The position numbers and the translations under genes were made by a program. Below are positions 8,124 through 17,445 of a stretch of 64,000 bases of DNA, one piece after another. This DNA comes from an uncultured Planctomycetota bacterium (lineage in GTDB: Bacteria > Planctomycetota > Phycisphaerae > SM23-33): assembly GCA_903892515.1 (NCBI GenBank), contig CAITIS010000134.1:1-64000 (forward strand). The letters are read 5' to 3'. Under the pieces are notes generated by a model. The model was not told where the DNA came from, did no database searches, and saw nothing but the letters and a program-made list of their open reading frames with translations. The number at the start of each line of letters is the position of its first letter. Position 1 is the first letter of the stretch.

Positions 8124-9752
8124 ATGAGCAAGAAGCTCCTTACTACGCTAGCGGTATGCCTGCTGAGTGCGGGCACAGCATTGGCCCAAGGCAGTCCCGA
8201 CTCGCACGAGGCGCTGGACGCGGCCGCTCTCAAGGCAGCGCTCGAGCAGGTCGCGCAGCTCACGCCCGAGCAGGCGGTCGTGCTGACCCCGACATATCGT
8301 CCCGCCGTGTGGGGCGGGCTGAACCGCTGGAAGGTTTCCACCAGCACCAGGGACGGCCACCCGCTCCTGGTCCTGGAGCAATCCGGCGCTCGCATCTGGC
8401 ACGCGGATCTGGACCTGCCGGTGGACACGGCCCGCTACCCGATTGTCGTGCTGGTCTACCGCGCACAGAGCCTGTCGAATTACGGGCTCTCTGCCCTGCA
8501 ATTCGCCGGCAACGGATCGCGCGAGGGCGGCATCACGGTGGCGTACGAGTCGACGTTCATCGCTGACGGGCAAGCCCACGAGCTGCGCCTGGATCTGCGG
8601 AATCGCGGCTCGAATGTGCGATTGATCGAGGGCGTCAACATAAGCCTTTTCCGGCCTTGGACAAAGGCGGGCGCCGTCGAGCCCCCGACGACGGAGTTCG
8701 AGCTTATCAGCCTCCGCCTGGAAGCCGATGCCGAAACGCCGCCCCCGGCCGTGGGCAAAGGCAAGCCGGTGACGGTGCGCGTGGTGGGCCAGGACGATCA
8801 GCCGATGGCAGGCGCACGCGTGACGCTCGACCGCGAACGGGCCAACTGGAGCGTCACCGGACTGACGGATGGACACGGCCAGGTTTCGCTCACGCCGCGC
8901 CAGACAGAACCGAACCAGCACGCGCTGGAGATCAGCCGAGACGGCTATGCCACCGAGCAAGTGACGCTCAAGGCCGGCGAAGCAGCGTCTGAGAAGATCA
9001 TCCTGCGCAAGGCGGACAAATCCGTCGCCGGCCACGTGGTGCGCCCCGATGGCGCGGCCCTGGAAGGGGCCGATGTCGTGGCCTATGCCCGGGGACAGTG
9101 GCGCAGCTGGGCCAGGAGCGACAAGACCGGGGCATTCACGATCAGTGGCTTGGCTGATGAGCCGGTCGAGCTGAAGGTGGACATGAAGCTGTACGTCAAT
9201 GGCACTGAGGGCGATGAGCCGGTGACGCTCGCGGCCGGCGGCGGCAGCTACTACATTGCCGACGGCTCGGCCACTTGCCGTAGCGGAGACTCCGACGTGA
9301 AGATCACGCTGAGAGAGTGGGACCATGACCGGCAAGCCGGCGGCCCGCCGCAGCTGGCCAGCCGCACCGGAGATCTTACCCTCGTCGGGCTGGCGGACCA
9401 GCAGCCCGCCGCCAAGGGCATGCACGTGGTGCTGTGCTTCTGGGACGGCCAGAACCGCTCAGCCAAGCACGCCCTCAAGATGCTGGCCGAGAGGGCCGAA
9501 AACTGGAAGGCCAAGAAGGTCGTGGTCTTTACGGTGTTGACCGATGCGAGCGCGGCTGACTCAGCCGCGGCGTGGATGAAGGACAACGGCATCAACTTGC
9601 CGCTGGGCGTGCTCCCGGCGGATAAAGTTGGGCTGCTTGAGCAGTGGAACATCCGGGGCAACCCGTGGATTCTGTACCAGCGTCCCAACGGCAGCGTCAG
9701 CGGATCGGGGCTGTCCGTGGAGGACTTGCAGGACAAGATCGACAAGCAGTAG
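8124..9752 (+). CDS. Secreted protein with carboxypeptidase-regulatory-like repeats and a thioredoxin-like end
   Basis: 542 residues from the ATG at 8124 (GGGAGAA upstream). The signal peptide is KKLLTTLAVCLLSAGTALAQ, cleaved after ALA. Residues about 200-300 (VTVRVVGQDDQPMAGARVTLDR) and 300-380 (VAGHVVRPDGAALEGADVVAYA) look like two Ig-like carboxypeptidase-regulatory domains. The last 130 residues (GMHVVLCFWDGQNRSAKHALKML ... WNIRGNPWILYQRPNG) have a TlpA/thioredoxin-like pattern without a CxxC pair, so redox catalysis is unlikely. It probably acts outside the cytoplasm; its role is unknown. The preceding interrupted secreted-protein gene is co-directional and close. A strong terminator follows at 9775. 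Confidence 0.75.
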   Translation: MSKKLLTTLAVCLLSAGTALAQGSPDSHEALDAAALKAALEQVAQLTPEQAVVLTPTYRPAVWGGLNRWKVSTSTRDGHPLLVLEQSGARIWHADLDLPVDTARYPIVVLVYRAQSLSNYGLSALQFAGNGSREGGITVAYESTFIADGQAHELRLDLRNRGSNVRLIEGVNISLFRPWTKAGAVEPPTTEFELISLRLEADAETPPPAVGKGKPVTVRVVGQDDQPMAGARVTLDRERANWSVTGLTDGHGQVSLTPRQTEPNQHALEISRDGYATEQVTLKAGEAASEKIILRKADKSVAGHVVRPDGAALEGADVVAYARGQWRSWARSDKTGAFTISGLADEPVELKVDMKLYVNGTEGDEPVTLAAGGGSYYIADGSATCRSGDSDVKITLREWDHDRQAGGPPQLASRTGDLTLVGLADQQPAAKGMHVVLCFWDGQNRSAKHALKMLAERAENWKAKKVVVFTVLTDASAADSAAAWMKDNGINLPLGVLPADKVGLLEQWNIRGNPWILYQRPNGSVSGSGLSVEDLQDKIDKQ

Positions 9753-9774
9753 TTGCGGCGTAACATAAGCGCAG

Positions 9775-9813
9775 AAAAACGCGGCGGACTTTTCGGGTCC
9801 GTCGCGTTTTTTT
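9775..9813. terminator. Bidirectional intrinsic terminator
   Basis: A 15-base stem (AAAAACGCGGCGGAC against GTCCGTCGCGTTTTT, one G-T wobble) with a short loop is followed by T on both strands. It ends the plus-strand secreted-protein gene and can stop rpmB transcription from the other side. Confidence 0.85.
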
Positions 9814-9921
9814 GTGACTGTGTCGCGGGCAACTCGCCCGCATTCAGACTATCCGCCTGCGACGGATTCGCGGCACGGGCCAGACGCCCACGACGCAAAA
9901 CAGCCCTCTTCAAGCGAAGCC

Positions 9922-10191
9922 TTACGCCGTCGCGTCGGCTTCGGGCTTGTAGTTGCGTTTCATGGGCTTGATGACCAAGCCCATCTTGATGGCCTTGGTG
10001 GAGACCAGGATGCGCACCTGCCGACCATCGACCACGGCCCGAACCTTCTGCAGGTTCGGCTTGAACGACCGCCGGGTGATGCTGGTGACCTTGCGGCCGA
10101 CGCCGCCGAGGTACTTGGCCTTGCCACGCCGGCTGTACTGCCGACCGCTCTTAACCGTCTTCTTACCTGTGAATGCACATACGCGAGGCAT
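9922..10191 (-). CDS. rpmB: 50S ribosomal protein bL28
   Basis: An 89-residue basic protein. MPRVCAFTGKKTVKSG, SRRGKAKYLGGVGRKVTSITRRSFKPNLQKVRA and the C-terminal KRNYKPE match the bL28 family at the expected length. It is a structural component of the large ribosomal subunit. It stands alone, without rpmG beside it, flanked by palindromic repeats on both sides. The single N-terminal cysteine is not a full zinc-binding set. Confidence 0.93.
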   Translation of the reverse strand: MPRVCAFTGKKTVKSGRQYSRRGKAKYLGGVGRKVTSITRRSFKPNLQKVRAVVDGRQVRILVSTKAIKMGLVIKPMKRNYKPEADATA

Positions 10192-10396
10192 AGTCTAACT
10201 CCAGATCTTCGGGGCACGGGCGTTTCGCCCATGCGTGTCTCGGGCATCTCGCCCGCGGATTGCTTTCCATAGCCCAGGCCGGTGGTGCTACGCGCGGGCC
10301 AGCCTGCCCGCCCTACCGGTCGAAAATTCCGAGTCGTTTATTGTAGGTGTTCCCTCTGCCGCTGCAAGTTCTTTCTGTTTTTTCCCGATCCGGCCC

Positions 10397-10425
10397 TTGC
10401 AAGAACCCCCGCCCAAGTCATAATA
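10397..10425 (+). promoter_or_regulatory. Probable promoter of tRNA-Leu
   Basis: TTGCAA (10397-10402) and ATAATA (10420-10425) are separated by 17 bases and lie about 45 bases before the tRNA. The -10 region sits in an AT-rich stretch that stands out from its surroundings. Confidence 0.5.
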
Positions 10426-10470
10426 TACTTCTGCGTTGCCGTACGCACCCCCTTGGTGTGTGCAGCACTC

Positions 10471-10554
10471 GCGGCCGTGGCGGAATTGGCAGACGCGCAG
10501 GCTTCAGGTGCCTGTGTCCGTAAGGACGTAGAGGTTCAACTCCTCTCGGCCGCA
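10471..10554 (+). tRNA. tRNA-Leu(CAG)
   Basis: The acceptor arms GCGGCCG and CGGCCGC pair perfectly and are followed by discriminator A; the 3' CCA is not encoded. The anticodon stem CAGGC/GCCTG encloses loop TTCAGGT with anticodon CAG. A long variable arm (GTCC...GGAC) and the T arm GAGG-TTCAACT-CCTC confirm a class II leucine tRNA. Confidence 0.96.
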
Positions 10555-10563
10555 GGAACAAGA

Positions 10564-10589
10564 AAGGGTCGCTCAGGCGACCCTTTTTT
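10564..10589 (+). terminator. Intrinsic terminator after tRNA-Leu
   Basis: A nine-base perfect stem AAGGGTCGC/GCGACCCTT with loop TCAG, followed by six T, begins ten bases after the tRNA. Confidence 0.9.
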
Positions 10590-10607
10590 CATGCGCTCAG
10601 TTCACCC

Positions 10608-10687
10608 GTGTCGCGGGCGTCTCGCCCGCGCCAGCCAAATGCCGAGACTTTGAGGCCTTCCAGGCGCGGGCGAGACGCCCGCGACAC
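10608..10687. repeat. 80-bp palindrome (GGGCGTCTCGCCC family)
   Basis: The ends GTGTCGCGGGCGTC and GACGCCCGCGACAC are identical to those of the 4258-4330 copy while the centre differs, as expected for a mobile or amplified palindromic element. It separates the tRNA terminator from the 3' end of the sensor kinase gene. Confidence 0.85.
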
Positions 10688-10702
10688 TCATTCAATGGCC
10701 CG

Positions 10703-12199
10703 CTACGTCTGGGCCCCTCGTGGCAGGGTGCAGGTCACGACCGTGCCGGTGGGCTCTTTGGGCCGAATGGACAGGCTGCCGCCCACCACGCGGGCGCGGT
10801 AGTCCATGATCCGCAGGCCCATGCCGCCCGGGCGGCTGCCGGGTTCGCCGATCCCCTTGCCATCGTCGTGCACCGACAGCGTCACGGTTTGATCCTGCTC
10901 GGACAGCCGAATCTCCACGCACCGGGCCCGGCCATGCCTGACCGCATTGCTCAGGGCCTCCTGGGCGATATGGTACAAGTGCGAGGCCGTCGTATTGTCG
11001 TGCAGCAGCACATTGCCGGCGCACTCAAAACGACACTGGGCCCCCAGGATCTGCTGGCAATTGTTGGCCATTTCCTGCAGGGCGGTCATGAGCCCTTCGG
11101 CCTTGAACTCCACCGGGCACAGCCCGCGCGCCAGTGACCGCGTCTGGTTGATCGCCACCAGTGCCAAGCGCAGGATTTCGTCGGCATCGCCCTTCTTGGC
11201 CGAGGCGTTCTCGAGCTTGCGCTGCAGCACCTTGGTCATGAAGGCCATGCCCGTGAGCGTCTGTCCCAGCGAATCGTGAAGATCCTGGCCGATGGACTGG
11301 CGCGTGGATGAACCGATCTCCAGCACCTGCGTTTCCAGTTGGCGGCGCTGGGTAATATCCAGCGACACGCCGATGGCGCCGCAAACCTGGCCGCTTTCAT
11401 CGCGCAAGGGCGAGAAACGGCTCTCTAAGATCGTTTCTCCCACGCGCGTCTCGACCTGGACGTCATGGCCACGCAGGGCCGCCTCGACCGGGCGGCGGAA
11501 TTGGCCCATGTGGGAATCGCGCTGAAAGATGGACATGCCGATAACGCAATGTGCCCCCAGCCCGATGCCCGTCAGGCTCTTGCCTTCCAGCACCGTGACG
11601 ACGCCCTTGGCGTCGACCGCCCAGAGCATGACCGGCGAACCTGTCAGCACCTGGCTGAGATACTGTTGGTACTCGCGCAACGACGCCTCGGCCTGGCGGC
11701 GGTCGAGCACCTCGGTTTGCAGGGCGGTGACGGTGTCGGCCAGATCGGTGGTGCGGGCGATGACCCGCTGCTCCAACTGGTCTCGGGCCTGGCGCAATTC
11801 GGTCAGCAGCCGCATGCGTTCCATGGCGTAGCGCAGCGAGCGCAGGAGCATGCGGCTTTCGACTTGGCCCTTGACGAGGTAATCCTGGGCGCCGACGCGG
11901 ACGGCCTCGACGGCCAGTCGCTGGTCGTCCAGACCGGTCATGACGATGATGGGCGTCTGCGGCGCCAGCCGGATGGCCTCCTGCACCGTATCCAGCCCGC
12001 GGCTGTCGGGCAGGGACAGGTCCAGCAGCACCGCATCGAAAGATCGACTTGTCATCGCCTCTGCGGCCAGGGCGATGCGGTCCACCCACACGACCTCGCA
12101 ACTGCGTTCGCTCGGCTCGTGCAGAATCTCCTGCAGCAACGTCGCCTGCGCAGGATCATCTTCGACAAGCAGGATCTGGATGGGGCCTTGAGGATGCAT
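10703..12199 (-). CDS. Receiver-PAS-histidine kinase (HisKA_3 type) hybrid sensor
   Basis: 498 residues without membrane segments. Residues 7-125 form an intact receiver (LLVEDDPA, phosphoacceptor in VLLDLSLPDS, Lys in YLVKG). A coiled coil (about 130-180) leads to a PAS domain (about 180-295, ending GVSLDITQRR). The kinase core has the phospho-acceptor His in GQDLHDSLGQTLTG, the HisKA_3 form of NarX/LytS-type kinases, then the N box HIAQEALSNAVRHG and G boxes DDGKGIG and GMGLRIMDYR. It is presumably a cytoplasmic phosphorelay sensor. It begins eight bases after the separate response regulator gene, so the two are probably co-transcribed partners. No output DNA-binding domain is encoded nearby. 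Confidence 0.9.
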   Translation of the reverse strand: MHPQGPIQILLVEDDPAQATLLQEILHEPSERSCEVVWVDRIALAAEAMTSRSFDAVLLDLSLPDSRGLDTVQEAIRLAPQTPIIVMTGLDDQRLAVEAVRVGAQDYLVKGQVESRMLLRSLRYAMERMRLLTELRQARDQLEQRVIARTTDLADTVTALQTEVLDRRQAEASLREYQQYLSQVLTGSPVMLWAVDAKGVVTVLEGKSLTGIGLGAHCVIGMSIFQRDSHMGQFRRPVEAALRGHDVQVETRVGETILESRFSPLRDESGQVCGAIGVSLDITQRRQLETQVLEIGSSTRQSIGQDLHDSLGQTLTGMAFMTKVLQRKLENASAKKGDADEILRLALVAINQTRSLARGLCPVEFKAEGLMTALQEMANNCQQILGAQCRFECAGNVLLHDNTTASHLYHIAQEALSNAVRHGRARCVEIRLSEQDQTVTLSVHDDGKGIGEPGSRPGGMGLRIMDYRARVVGGSLSIRPKEPTGTVVTCTLPRGAQT

Positions 12200-12207
12200 C
12201 GTTTGTG

Positions 12208-12657
12208 CTACGCCTCACTGGGCAGTCTTACGGTCGTTAGCCAGAAGCGTTCGATGGATTTTACTATTTGAATGAACTGCTCGAAGTCCACCGGCTTGGT
12301 GATATAGCAGTTCGCGTGCGAATCGTAAGAATGGGCCACGTCCTCCGGGGCCTGGCTGGTCGTTAGAACCACCACGGGGATGCGGCGCAAGGCCGCGTCA
12401 GCCTTGATTTCGATCAGGACTTCCCGGCCATCTTTGCGCGGCAGGTTCAGATCCAGCAGGATCAGGTCGGGCCGAGCGGCCGAGGCGAACCGGCCTTCGC
12501 GACGCAGAAATTGCATCGCCTCCACGCCGTCGCAAACAACCGACAGCCGGCTGTTGACGTGGGTCTCCTTCAGAGCTTCCTCTGCCAGCCTGACGTCGCC
12601 CGGATTATCCTCAACCAGCAGAATCTCTACTGGCGTCGCATCACACCAATTACTCAT
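12208..12657 (-). CDS. Single-domain response regulator (CheY/Rcp1-like)
   Basis: 149 residues from the ATG at 12657, preceded by AAGGAG eight bases upstream; an upstream in-frame start has no such site. It is a complete receiver: acidic pair in LLVEDNPGD, phosphoacceptor in LILLDLNLPRKDG, Thr in VVLTTSQ, and Lys-Pro in YITKPVDF. The long beta4-alpha4 insertion and ending resemble phytochrome-partner (Rcp1-like) regulators. It lacks an effector domain, so it probably passes phosphate to the downstream kinase-receiver hybrid or acts by protein contact. Confidence 0.9.
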   Translation of the reverse strand: MSNWCDATPVEILLVEDNPGDVRLAEEALKETHVNSRLSVVCDGVEAMQFLRREGRFASAARPDLILLDLNLPRKDGREVLIEIKADAALRRIPVVVLTTSQAPEDVAHSYDSHANCYITKPVDFEQFIQIVKSIERFWLTTVRLPSEA

Positions 12658-13036
12658 CAGATGCTCCTTACTGGCAGCACGTACTGCAAACATTCCTGGC
12701 ATGCGGTGTCTCCCTTGACGCCCATTGTAGGCCGCACGGGTTTACCACACTGTCCTGCCGCAAGACGTTGGCATGAAGTCTGAGAGCCTTGCCCTCGCAT
12801 GCCTCCGCAACGAGCCTGCGACGCAGCCAGCAGTTTCACACAGACTTAGTCTACACCCAGTGGAGGCTTAATGGGGAATTATGTCCCTAGGGTTATACCT
12901 TATTTCGCCCTAGGGCGCGCCCGCCGCCGGCCTTGGTGGCTGGCAGGCGAAAGATTCTCGATTGGCCCACCGTCCGTCTCGCCTGCCCGCGGCGATCGGG
13001 CTATTGCATGAATCAGAATCGACGATAGTCCATTCG
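12658..13036. other. Gene-free spacer
   Basis: I see no gene. An inverted CCCTAGGG pair (near 12888 and 12908) is present but has no clear role. The adjoining 13037-13320 stretch is a compound palindrome. Confidence 0.5.
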
Positions 13037-13320
13037 ACAGCTCAGGGCGCCCAGCCCGAAGGGCTAAGAGAGTACAGCCTGGCTGTACCGCCCGGGCTTC
13101 ATGCGGGCCTGCTCGGGTATCCAGCCCGAAGGGCTGAGAGAATACAGCCTGGGGCAACGCCCCAGGTAACGGTGCATTACACAGCCAAGCCCTGCAAGGG
13201 CGCGAGAGGCAAAGCTCTCCCGCCCTCGCAGGGCTGAGTCGTCGCACCCCACTAACCCAGGGCGGCGCTCTGCCCTGGGCTGGACTGTTCAAGCCCTTCG
13301 GGCTTAAGGAAATGCAGATT
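13037..13320. repeat. Compound palindrome with 'cagcccgaagggct' ends
   Basis: Nested inverted repeats: outer AGCCCGAAGGGCT/AGCCCTTCGGGCT, inner GCCTGGGGCAACGCCCCAGG against CCCAGGGCGG...GCCCTGGGC, and a central pair around AGCCCTGCAAGGGC/GCCCTCGCAGGGCT. A second partial left half is embedded at 13050-13110. A half-copy occurs at 35815-35935. The open frames here are by-products of the palindromes, not genes. Confidence 0.75.
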
Positions 13321-13356
13321 TGAATCTCGCTGCGCGAAACCCTCGGATATCCGCTG

Positions 13357-15519
13357 CTAGCCGTTGTCTCGGCGGGCGCTTTCATCGCGGACGATCTCCA
13401 GCTCCGGCAAGGCCGCGATAAACTGCCGGCCATATGGTTTGGTGACAATGCGATGATCCAGCACGACCACAAAGCCGCTGTCGGTACTGGACCGGATCAG
13501 CCGGCCAAAGCCCTGCTTGAAGCGGATGACGGCCTCGGGCAGCTGGTAATCGCCGAAGGGGTTGCCGCCGGCGTTGCGGATGGCTTCGATGCGGGCCTCG
13601 ACGATGGGCGAATCCGGCACGGCAAAGGGCAGCTTGACGATGATGACGTTGGACAGCGCCTCGCCGGCCACGTCCACGCCCTGCCAGAAGCTGGAGGTGC
13701 CCAGCAGCACGCAGCGCTCGCGGCTGCGGAAGGTATCGAGCATCCGCGAGCGGGCCAGCGGGCCGCCCTGCACCAATAGCGTGTAGCCTTCGTCCTGGGC
13801 GAAGTCGGCCAGCATGTCCTCAGCCGACTGCATCATGCTGTAGCTGGTGAAGAGCACGAAGCACCGGCCCTGGCTCTTGCGGATGTAGTATTGCATCGCC
13901 GGCACGGCCTTGGGCAGAAACGCCGCGGCTAAGTTGGGATCACCCAGCTGCGTCTCGACGTATAGCTTGGCCTGCTTGCGATAATTGAACGGGCTTTCCA
14001 GCAGCAACTCCTCGCACTCATCGACGCCCAGGCGGTTGCGCAGGTACTCAAAGCCGTTATGGCCGCTGCGGCCAGTGGTGAGCGTGGCCGAGGTCAGGAT
14101 GACCGAGTTCACCGATTCGAAGATGGCCTGGCGCAGGATCGGCGCCACGTCGATGGGCGCGCAGGAGAGCCAGACCTGCGAGCCGCCGCGACGCGCTCGG
14201 GCCGGGCCTGCTCCCCGTGGCACAGCCGCCCGCGGCTGTGAGGATGCGGAAAAGCCCGGCCTTTCCTGCTCCTGCCGGATCGTCCGCCAGTACGCGTAGC
14301 CGGGGCGGCCCTGGCCCAGCAGTTCGTCGATCGCCCCGGCCAGTTCGACGGCCCGCGACTCGTACGTCCGCAGTTCCAGCCTGGCCGACGCGTCCTCGAT
14401 GGACTTGCGATGCTTCTCCAGCTTGGTTGATAGCTCTCGCAAGGCCGGCGAGAGCGTGTTGGGCAGGATGTTGGGCTGGACGATCCGCCCATTGCCCGCC
14501 ACGGCCGGTGGCCCGGCGTGCGCTAAGCCCTCGAAGAATTCATCGGCCGCCCGCGTCGCGGCGTTGACCACGGCAATGCCGTCCTTGTCGTCCGTCAGCG
14601 ACAGCAGGCCACGGTCATTGCGCGGGTTGTACAGGTCGCGCAGGAAGCCGCTCACCTGGCTGGATATTACGTTGAGTCCGAAATGGTCCGAGGCCGACGA
14701 CTCCAGCGTGTGCGCCTCGTCCAGGATCAGCAGGTCGTAGTCGCCCAGCAGTTCGGCCGGGGAGGATTTCTCGGCGGTCTGCGGCTGCCCCGGCCGGCCC
14801 ATAGCCGAGGGCGGCTGTGCTGCGCCAGAGGAAGAAAGCTGCGCCATGTCGCCCGAAGAGGATTGAGTCATGCGCAGGGCCAGGTCGGAAAAAAGCATGG
14901 CGTGGTTGACGATAAGCAGGTCGGCCTTGCGCATCCGCTGGCGGGCAAGCTGGAAGTGGCAGCGTTCGAAGTACGGGCACTGCCGGTGCTGGCAGGAGCC
15001 GCTCTGGGCGCTGACGCGCTCCCACACGCCCTCGGTGAGCGAGAAGTCCACGTCCTGCCGCGAGCCCTCGACCGCTTCGCCGGCCCAGTCGACCAAGTGC
15101 AGCAATTGGTCCAATTCGCGATCCGAGGAGAAGAGCCGATCTGCCCGCCTGCGGGCGATCTCAAGCCGGCGCTGGCACAGGTAGTTCGTCCTGCCCTTGG
15201 CCAGTTCGGGCTTGAACTTCAGGTCCAGGTGCTTTTGCAGGAACGGGATGTCCTTGGCGATCAGCTGCTCTTGCAGCGCGATGGTGTAGGTGGAGATGAC
15301 CACGCGGCGGCGCTCGGCAATGGCCAGCATGGCCGGCACCAGGTAGGCGAAGCTTTTGCCCACGCCCGTGCCGGCCTCGACCAGCAGGTGAGCGTTGGCG
15401 GCAAAGGCCTGCTCGACCGCATCGGCCATGCGCAGCTGCTCGGGACGCTCCTCGTAGCGTTCCAGCCGAGCGGCAATAGGCCCGCCCGGCCCAAGGATGG
15501 CAGAGGCCCGCCCGCTCAT
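13357..15519 (-). CDS. DinG/XPD-type ATP-dependent DNA helicase
   Basis: 720 residues from the ATG at 15519, which overlaps the stop of the upstream gene (ATGA), implying translational coupling. Superfamily 2 motifs: Walker [17 protein letters not shown] near the N-terminus, an iron-sulfur cysteine group (NYLCQRRLE, then [12 protein letters not shown]), [11 protein letters not shown], the DEAH box [10 protein letters not shown], and late motifs [16 protein letters not shown] and [13 protein letters not shown]. It should be a 5'-3' helicase of DNA repair or R-loop removal. Two stretches have no family counterpart and match palindromic repeats: [16 protein letters not shown] (around 14795-14830) before the DEAH box, and [20 protein letters not shown] (around 14176-14250). 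Both keep the frame. Confident for family, less for the exact subgroup. Confidence 0.9.
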   Translation of the reverse strand: MSGRASAILGPGGPIAARLERYEERPEQLRMADAVEQAFAANAHLLVEAGTGVGKSFAYLVPAMLAIAERRRVVISTYTIALQEQLIAKDIPFLQKHLDLKFKPELAKGRTNYLCQRRLEIARRRADRLFSSDRELDQLLHLVDWAGEAVEGSRQDVDFSLTEGVWERVSAQSGSCQHRQCPYFERCHFQLARQRMRKADLLIVNHAMLFSDLALRMTQSSSGDMAQLSSSGAAQPPSAMGRPGQPQTAEKSSPAELLGDYDLLILDEAHTLESSASDHFGLNVISSQVSGFLRDLYNPRNDRGLLSLTDDKDGIAVVNAATRAADEFFEGLAHAGPPAVAGNGRIVQPNILPNTLSPALRELSTKLEKHRKSIEDASARLELRTYESRAVELAGAIDELLGQGRPGYAYWRTIRQEQERPGFSASSQPRAAVPRGAGPARARRGGSQVWLSCAPIDVAPILRQAIFESVNSVILTSATLTTGRSGHNGFEYLRNRLGVDECEELLLESPFNYRKQAKLYVETQLGDPNLAAAFLPKAVPAMQYYIRKSQGRCFVLFTSYSMMQSAEDMLADFAQDEGYTLLVQGGPLARSRMLDTFRSRERCVLLGTSSFWQGVDVAGEALSNVIIVKLPFAVPDSPIVEARIEAIRNAGGNPFGDYQLPEAVIRFKQGFGRLIRSSTDSGFVVVLDHRIVTKPYGRQFIAALPELEIVRDESARRDNG
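14200..14245. repeat. Palindromic repeat inside the DinG-like gene (copy 1)
   Basis: GTGGCACAGCCGCCCGCGGCTGTGAG (about 14218-14243) is a member of the 'gtggcacagccg...cggctgtg' family found between genes at 25029-25056. Its surroundings encode Arg/Ala/Gly-rich, low-complexity residues between conserved helicase segments. Confidence 0.7.
14797..14827. repeat. Palindromic repeat inside the DinG-like gene (copy 2)
   Basis: CCATAGCCGAGGGCGGCTGTG matches the same family as the copy at 14218, in opposite orientation, and resembles the stretch at 4358-4380 just before dxs. It encodes AAQPPSAMG shortly before the DEAH box. Confidence 0.65.
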
Positions 15520-16040
15520 GCGCGTCGCGGCCAGCACAACTGCGTAATCAGGTGAATCAACATCCAGACGGTTACCGACACGCTCATCAGCACGAGCACC
15601 GTGGCCACGATAGTGATCAAGGTCCGCCCACGCAGAATGCTCCGCCGCATGGACGAGACGATGGTTTCCTTGGCCAGCGTCAACATCGCCAGCAGCACCG
15701 CCCCCATCGTCATCCAGATGCTGATGCCGTGAATGGCGGAGTAGATCCACACCCCGCGGCCAACCTCCATCTGCGTGCCCTTGGAGAACAGGTAATAGTG
15801 AACATGACGCGCGGCGTCGAGCCGGGCAAAGCCGTTGAGGGCGTCGCCGCCTAAGTCCAGATACGCCACGGTGTAGGCCAGGAAGTTCAGCAGCCCCAGC
15901 ACGATGATCCAGATGCAGATCTTCGTCCGCCGCGTCGCCACGAAGGGCGGGAAGTTCTCAGGCCGATGAACGATCTCTTCTTCCATCTCTTGATTTGCCT
16001 CTTCGGACACGTTCGTGCTCCCAGGTCCCTTGGGTGGCAT
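15516..16040 (-). CDS. Small membrane protein coupled to the DinG-like helicase
   Basis: 174 residues from the ATG at 16040, with a further ATG at 15986 possible. After a short acidic N-terminus ([10 protein letters not shown]) come four hydrophobic segments: [39 protein letters not shown], and a closely spaced pair in [27 protein letters not shown] do not recognise the family. The frame remains open further upstream, but that DNA is a 'catggtca' palindrome (16031-16121), and even the ATG at 16040 lies in its arm, so the insertion may have supplied or displaced the start. Its stop overlaps the helicase start by one base. Confidence 0.65.
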   Translation of the reverse strand: MPPKGPGSTNVSEEANQEMEEEIVHRPENFPPFVATRRTKICIWIIVLGLLNFLAYTVAYLDLGGDALNGFARLDAARHVHYYLFSKGTQMEVGRGVWIYSAIHGISIWMTMGAVLLAMLTLAKETIVSSMRRSILRGRTLITIVATVLVLMSVSVTVWMLIHLITQLCWPRRA

Positions 16041-16121
16041 GGTCACTCGCGCCGTTGCGATGACCATGCTCTGACTCAACATGGTCATCGCCAAGACGAC
16101 GGCGAATGACCATGCCACCCG
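16031..16121. repeat. 'catggtca' palindromes overlapping a gene start
   Basis: Two related palindromes lie side by side: GGTGGCATGGTCA...TGACCATG (16031-16070) and CATGGTCA...TGACCATGCCACC (16080-16121). The family recurs at 130-160, 47372-47405, 63027-63069 and 63105-63143. Confidence 0.75.
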
Positions 16122-16161
16122 CGCCATTCTTTGCCACGGGCGCTATGGTCAGGCCGCCCGC

Positions 16162-16974
16162 TTACGCCCCGATCACGCCTTCGATGGGCGAAGAAGCCGT
16201 CGCGTACAGCTTGCGCGGGATGCGGCCGGCGCGGCGGGCCAGCAGCCCCGCTTCCAGCGCCGAGGCCATCGCCTTGGCCATCATCACCGGATCCTTGGCT
16301 CCGGCGATGCCCGTATTCAGCAGCACGCCGTCGGCGCCCAGTTCCATGGCGATGGTAACGTCAGAGGCAGTGCCCACGCCGGCGTCGACGATGACGGGGT
16401 AGCTGGCATCGTCGGCCTTGAGTTGCTCTAAGATGATGCGGATATTCCAGCCATTCAGGATGCCCTGGCCCGAGCCGATGGGGCTGCCGGCGGGCATGAC
16501 GGAATCCGCCCCGGCCGCCTTCAGCCGCAAGGCCATCACCGGATCATCATTGGTGTAGCACAGTACGCAGAAGCCCTCAGCCTTGAGAACCTTCAGCGCC
16601 TCCAGCGTGCCCATGGGGTCGGGCAGCAGCGTCTTCTTGTCGCCCAGCACTTCCAGCTTCACCCAGGCCGAACCGGCGTTGCCCAGGCCTTCGAGCAATT
16701 CCCGACCCAGGCGGGCGGTGCGGATGGCGTCCTCGGCATTGAAGCAGCCGGCGGTGTTGGGCAGCAGGATGTAGCGCTTGGGGTCGAGAAAGTCCAGGAT
16801 GTTCCGGCCTTGGGTGTCGGTCATGCGCTCGCGCCGCACCGCCACCGTGACGACCTGAGCGCCGCTGACGGCCAGGGCGTCTTTCATCTGCTCGTACGTG
16901 GCGTACTTGCCGGTGCCGACTAAGAGCCGGTTGGTAATCGAAAAGCCGCCGATCTTCAGTACATCCTGTGACAT
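16162..16974 (-). CDS. thiG: Thiazole synthase
   Basis: A 270-residue TIM-barrel enzyme that builds the thiazole phosphate of thiamine from deoxyxylulose 5-phosphate, dehydroglycine and ThiS thiocarboxylate. Motifs: [57 protein letters not shown] containing the Schiff-base Lys, [25 protein letters not shown] and [12 protein letters not shown]. The ATG at 16974 has GGAG nine bases upstream. It follows thiS by about 40 bases in a two-gene unit. Its substrate is made by Dxs, also encoded in this window. Confidence 0.95.
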   Translation of the reverse strand: MSQDVLKIGGFSITNRLLVGTGKYATYEQMKDALAVSGAQVVTVAVRRERMTDTQGRNILDFLDPKRYILLPNTAGCFNAEDAIRTARLGRELLEGLGNAGSAWVKLEVLGDKKTLLPDPMGTLEALKVLKAEGFCVLCYTNDDPVMALRLKAAGADSVMPAGSPIGSGQGILNGWNIRIILEQLKADDASYPVIVDAGVGTASDVTIAMELGADGVLLNTGIAGAKDPVMMAKAMASALEAGLLARRAGRIPRKLYATASSPIEGVIGA

Positions 16975-17012
16975 CTTCTTTGACTCCATCTCTGGGGATG
17001 ATCTTACCGCTC

Positions 17013-17213
17013 TTAGCCGCCGCCGACCAGCGTGACAATCTCGATGACATCGCCATCGGCCAGCGGGGTCTGGGCGTGCTGGGCGCGCGGCACGAGCTGC
17101 TTGTTTCGCTCCACGGCAATGCGCAGCGGCTGAAACTCCAGCAGCGCCACCAGGGCGGCCAGGCTCGTCGGCGCGGGCAACTCGCGCATCTCGCCATTCA
17201 CACAGATTTTCAT
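17013..17213 (-). CDS. thiS: Sulfur carrier protein ThiS
   Basis: A 66-residue ubiquitin-like protein beginning [15 protein letters not shown] and ending VTLVGGG; the C-terminal Gly-Gly is adenylated and thiocarboxylated before donating sulfur to ThiG. AGGAG lies nine bases before the ATG at 17213. It is directly upstream of thiG on the same strand. I searched the leader by eye for a thiamine pyrophosphate riboswitch and did not find the conserved motifs. Confidence 0.92.
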   Translation of the reverse strand: MKICVNGEMRELPAPTSLAALVALLEFQPLRIAVERNKQLVPRAQHAQTPLADGDVIEIVTLVGGG

Positions 17214-17439
17214 CCAAGACACTCCTGCGGAATTGCACATCATATCATCTGGGGGCAGGGAATCAGAAGGCAAGAGTGCGCGAGAGCCCGATCCGCGGCC
17301 AGCCAAGGCCCCGCGCATGGCCGACCCGGCTGAACCGGCGTCTGAGGCGCAAGGTGTTTCCCCCGGCTTAACTGCGCCCAAACGTGGCAACGTTACACCC
17401 TAAACCCGAAATCTCCCACCGGATGCGACTAGAGGCCTG

Positions 17440-17445
17440 TATAAT
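17440..17445 (+). promoter_or_regulatory. Possible -10 box for the sigma factor operon
   Basis: A perfect TATAAT lies 66 bases before the sigma factor start. No good -35 hexamer is visible, so it could depend on another factor or be chance. Confidence 0.35.

Noticed and set aside
13037-13320. CRISPR array
   Set aside because: Repeats are inverted and nested, without regular direct repeats and unique spacers of constant length.
12900-13472. A 190-codon protein containing SPRAGELCLSRPCRAW-like sequence
   Set aside because: It is generated by the compound palindrome; similar pseudo-proteins arise from each copy of the repeat.
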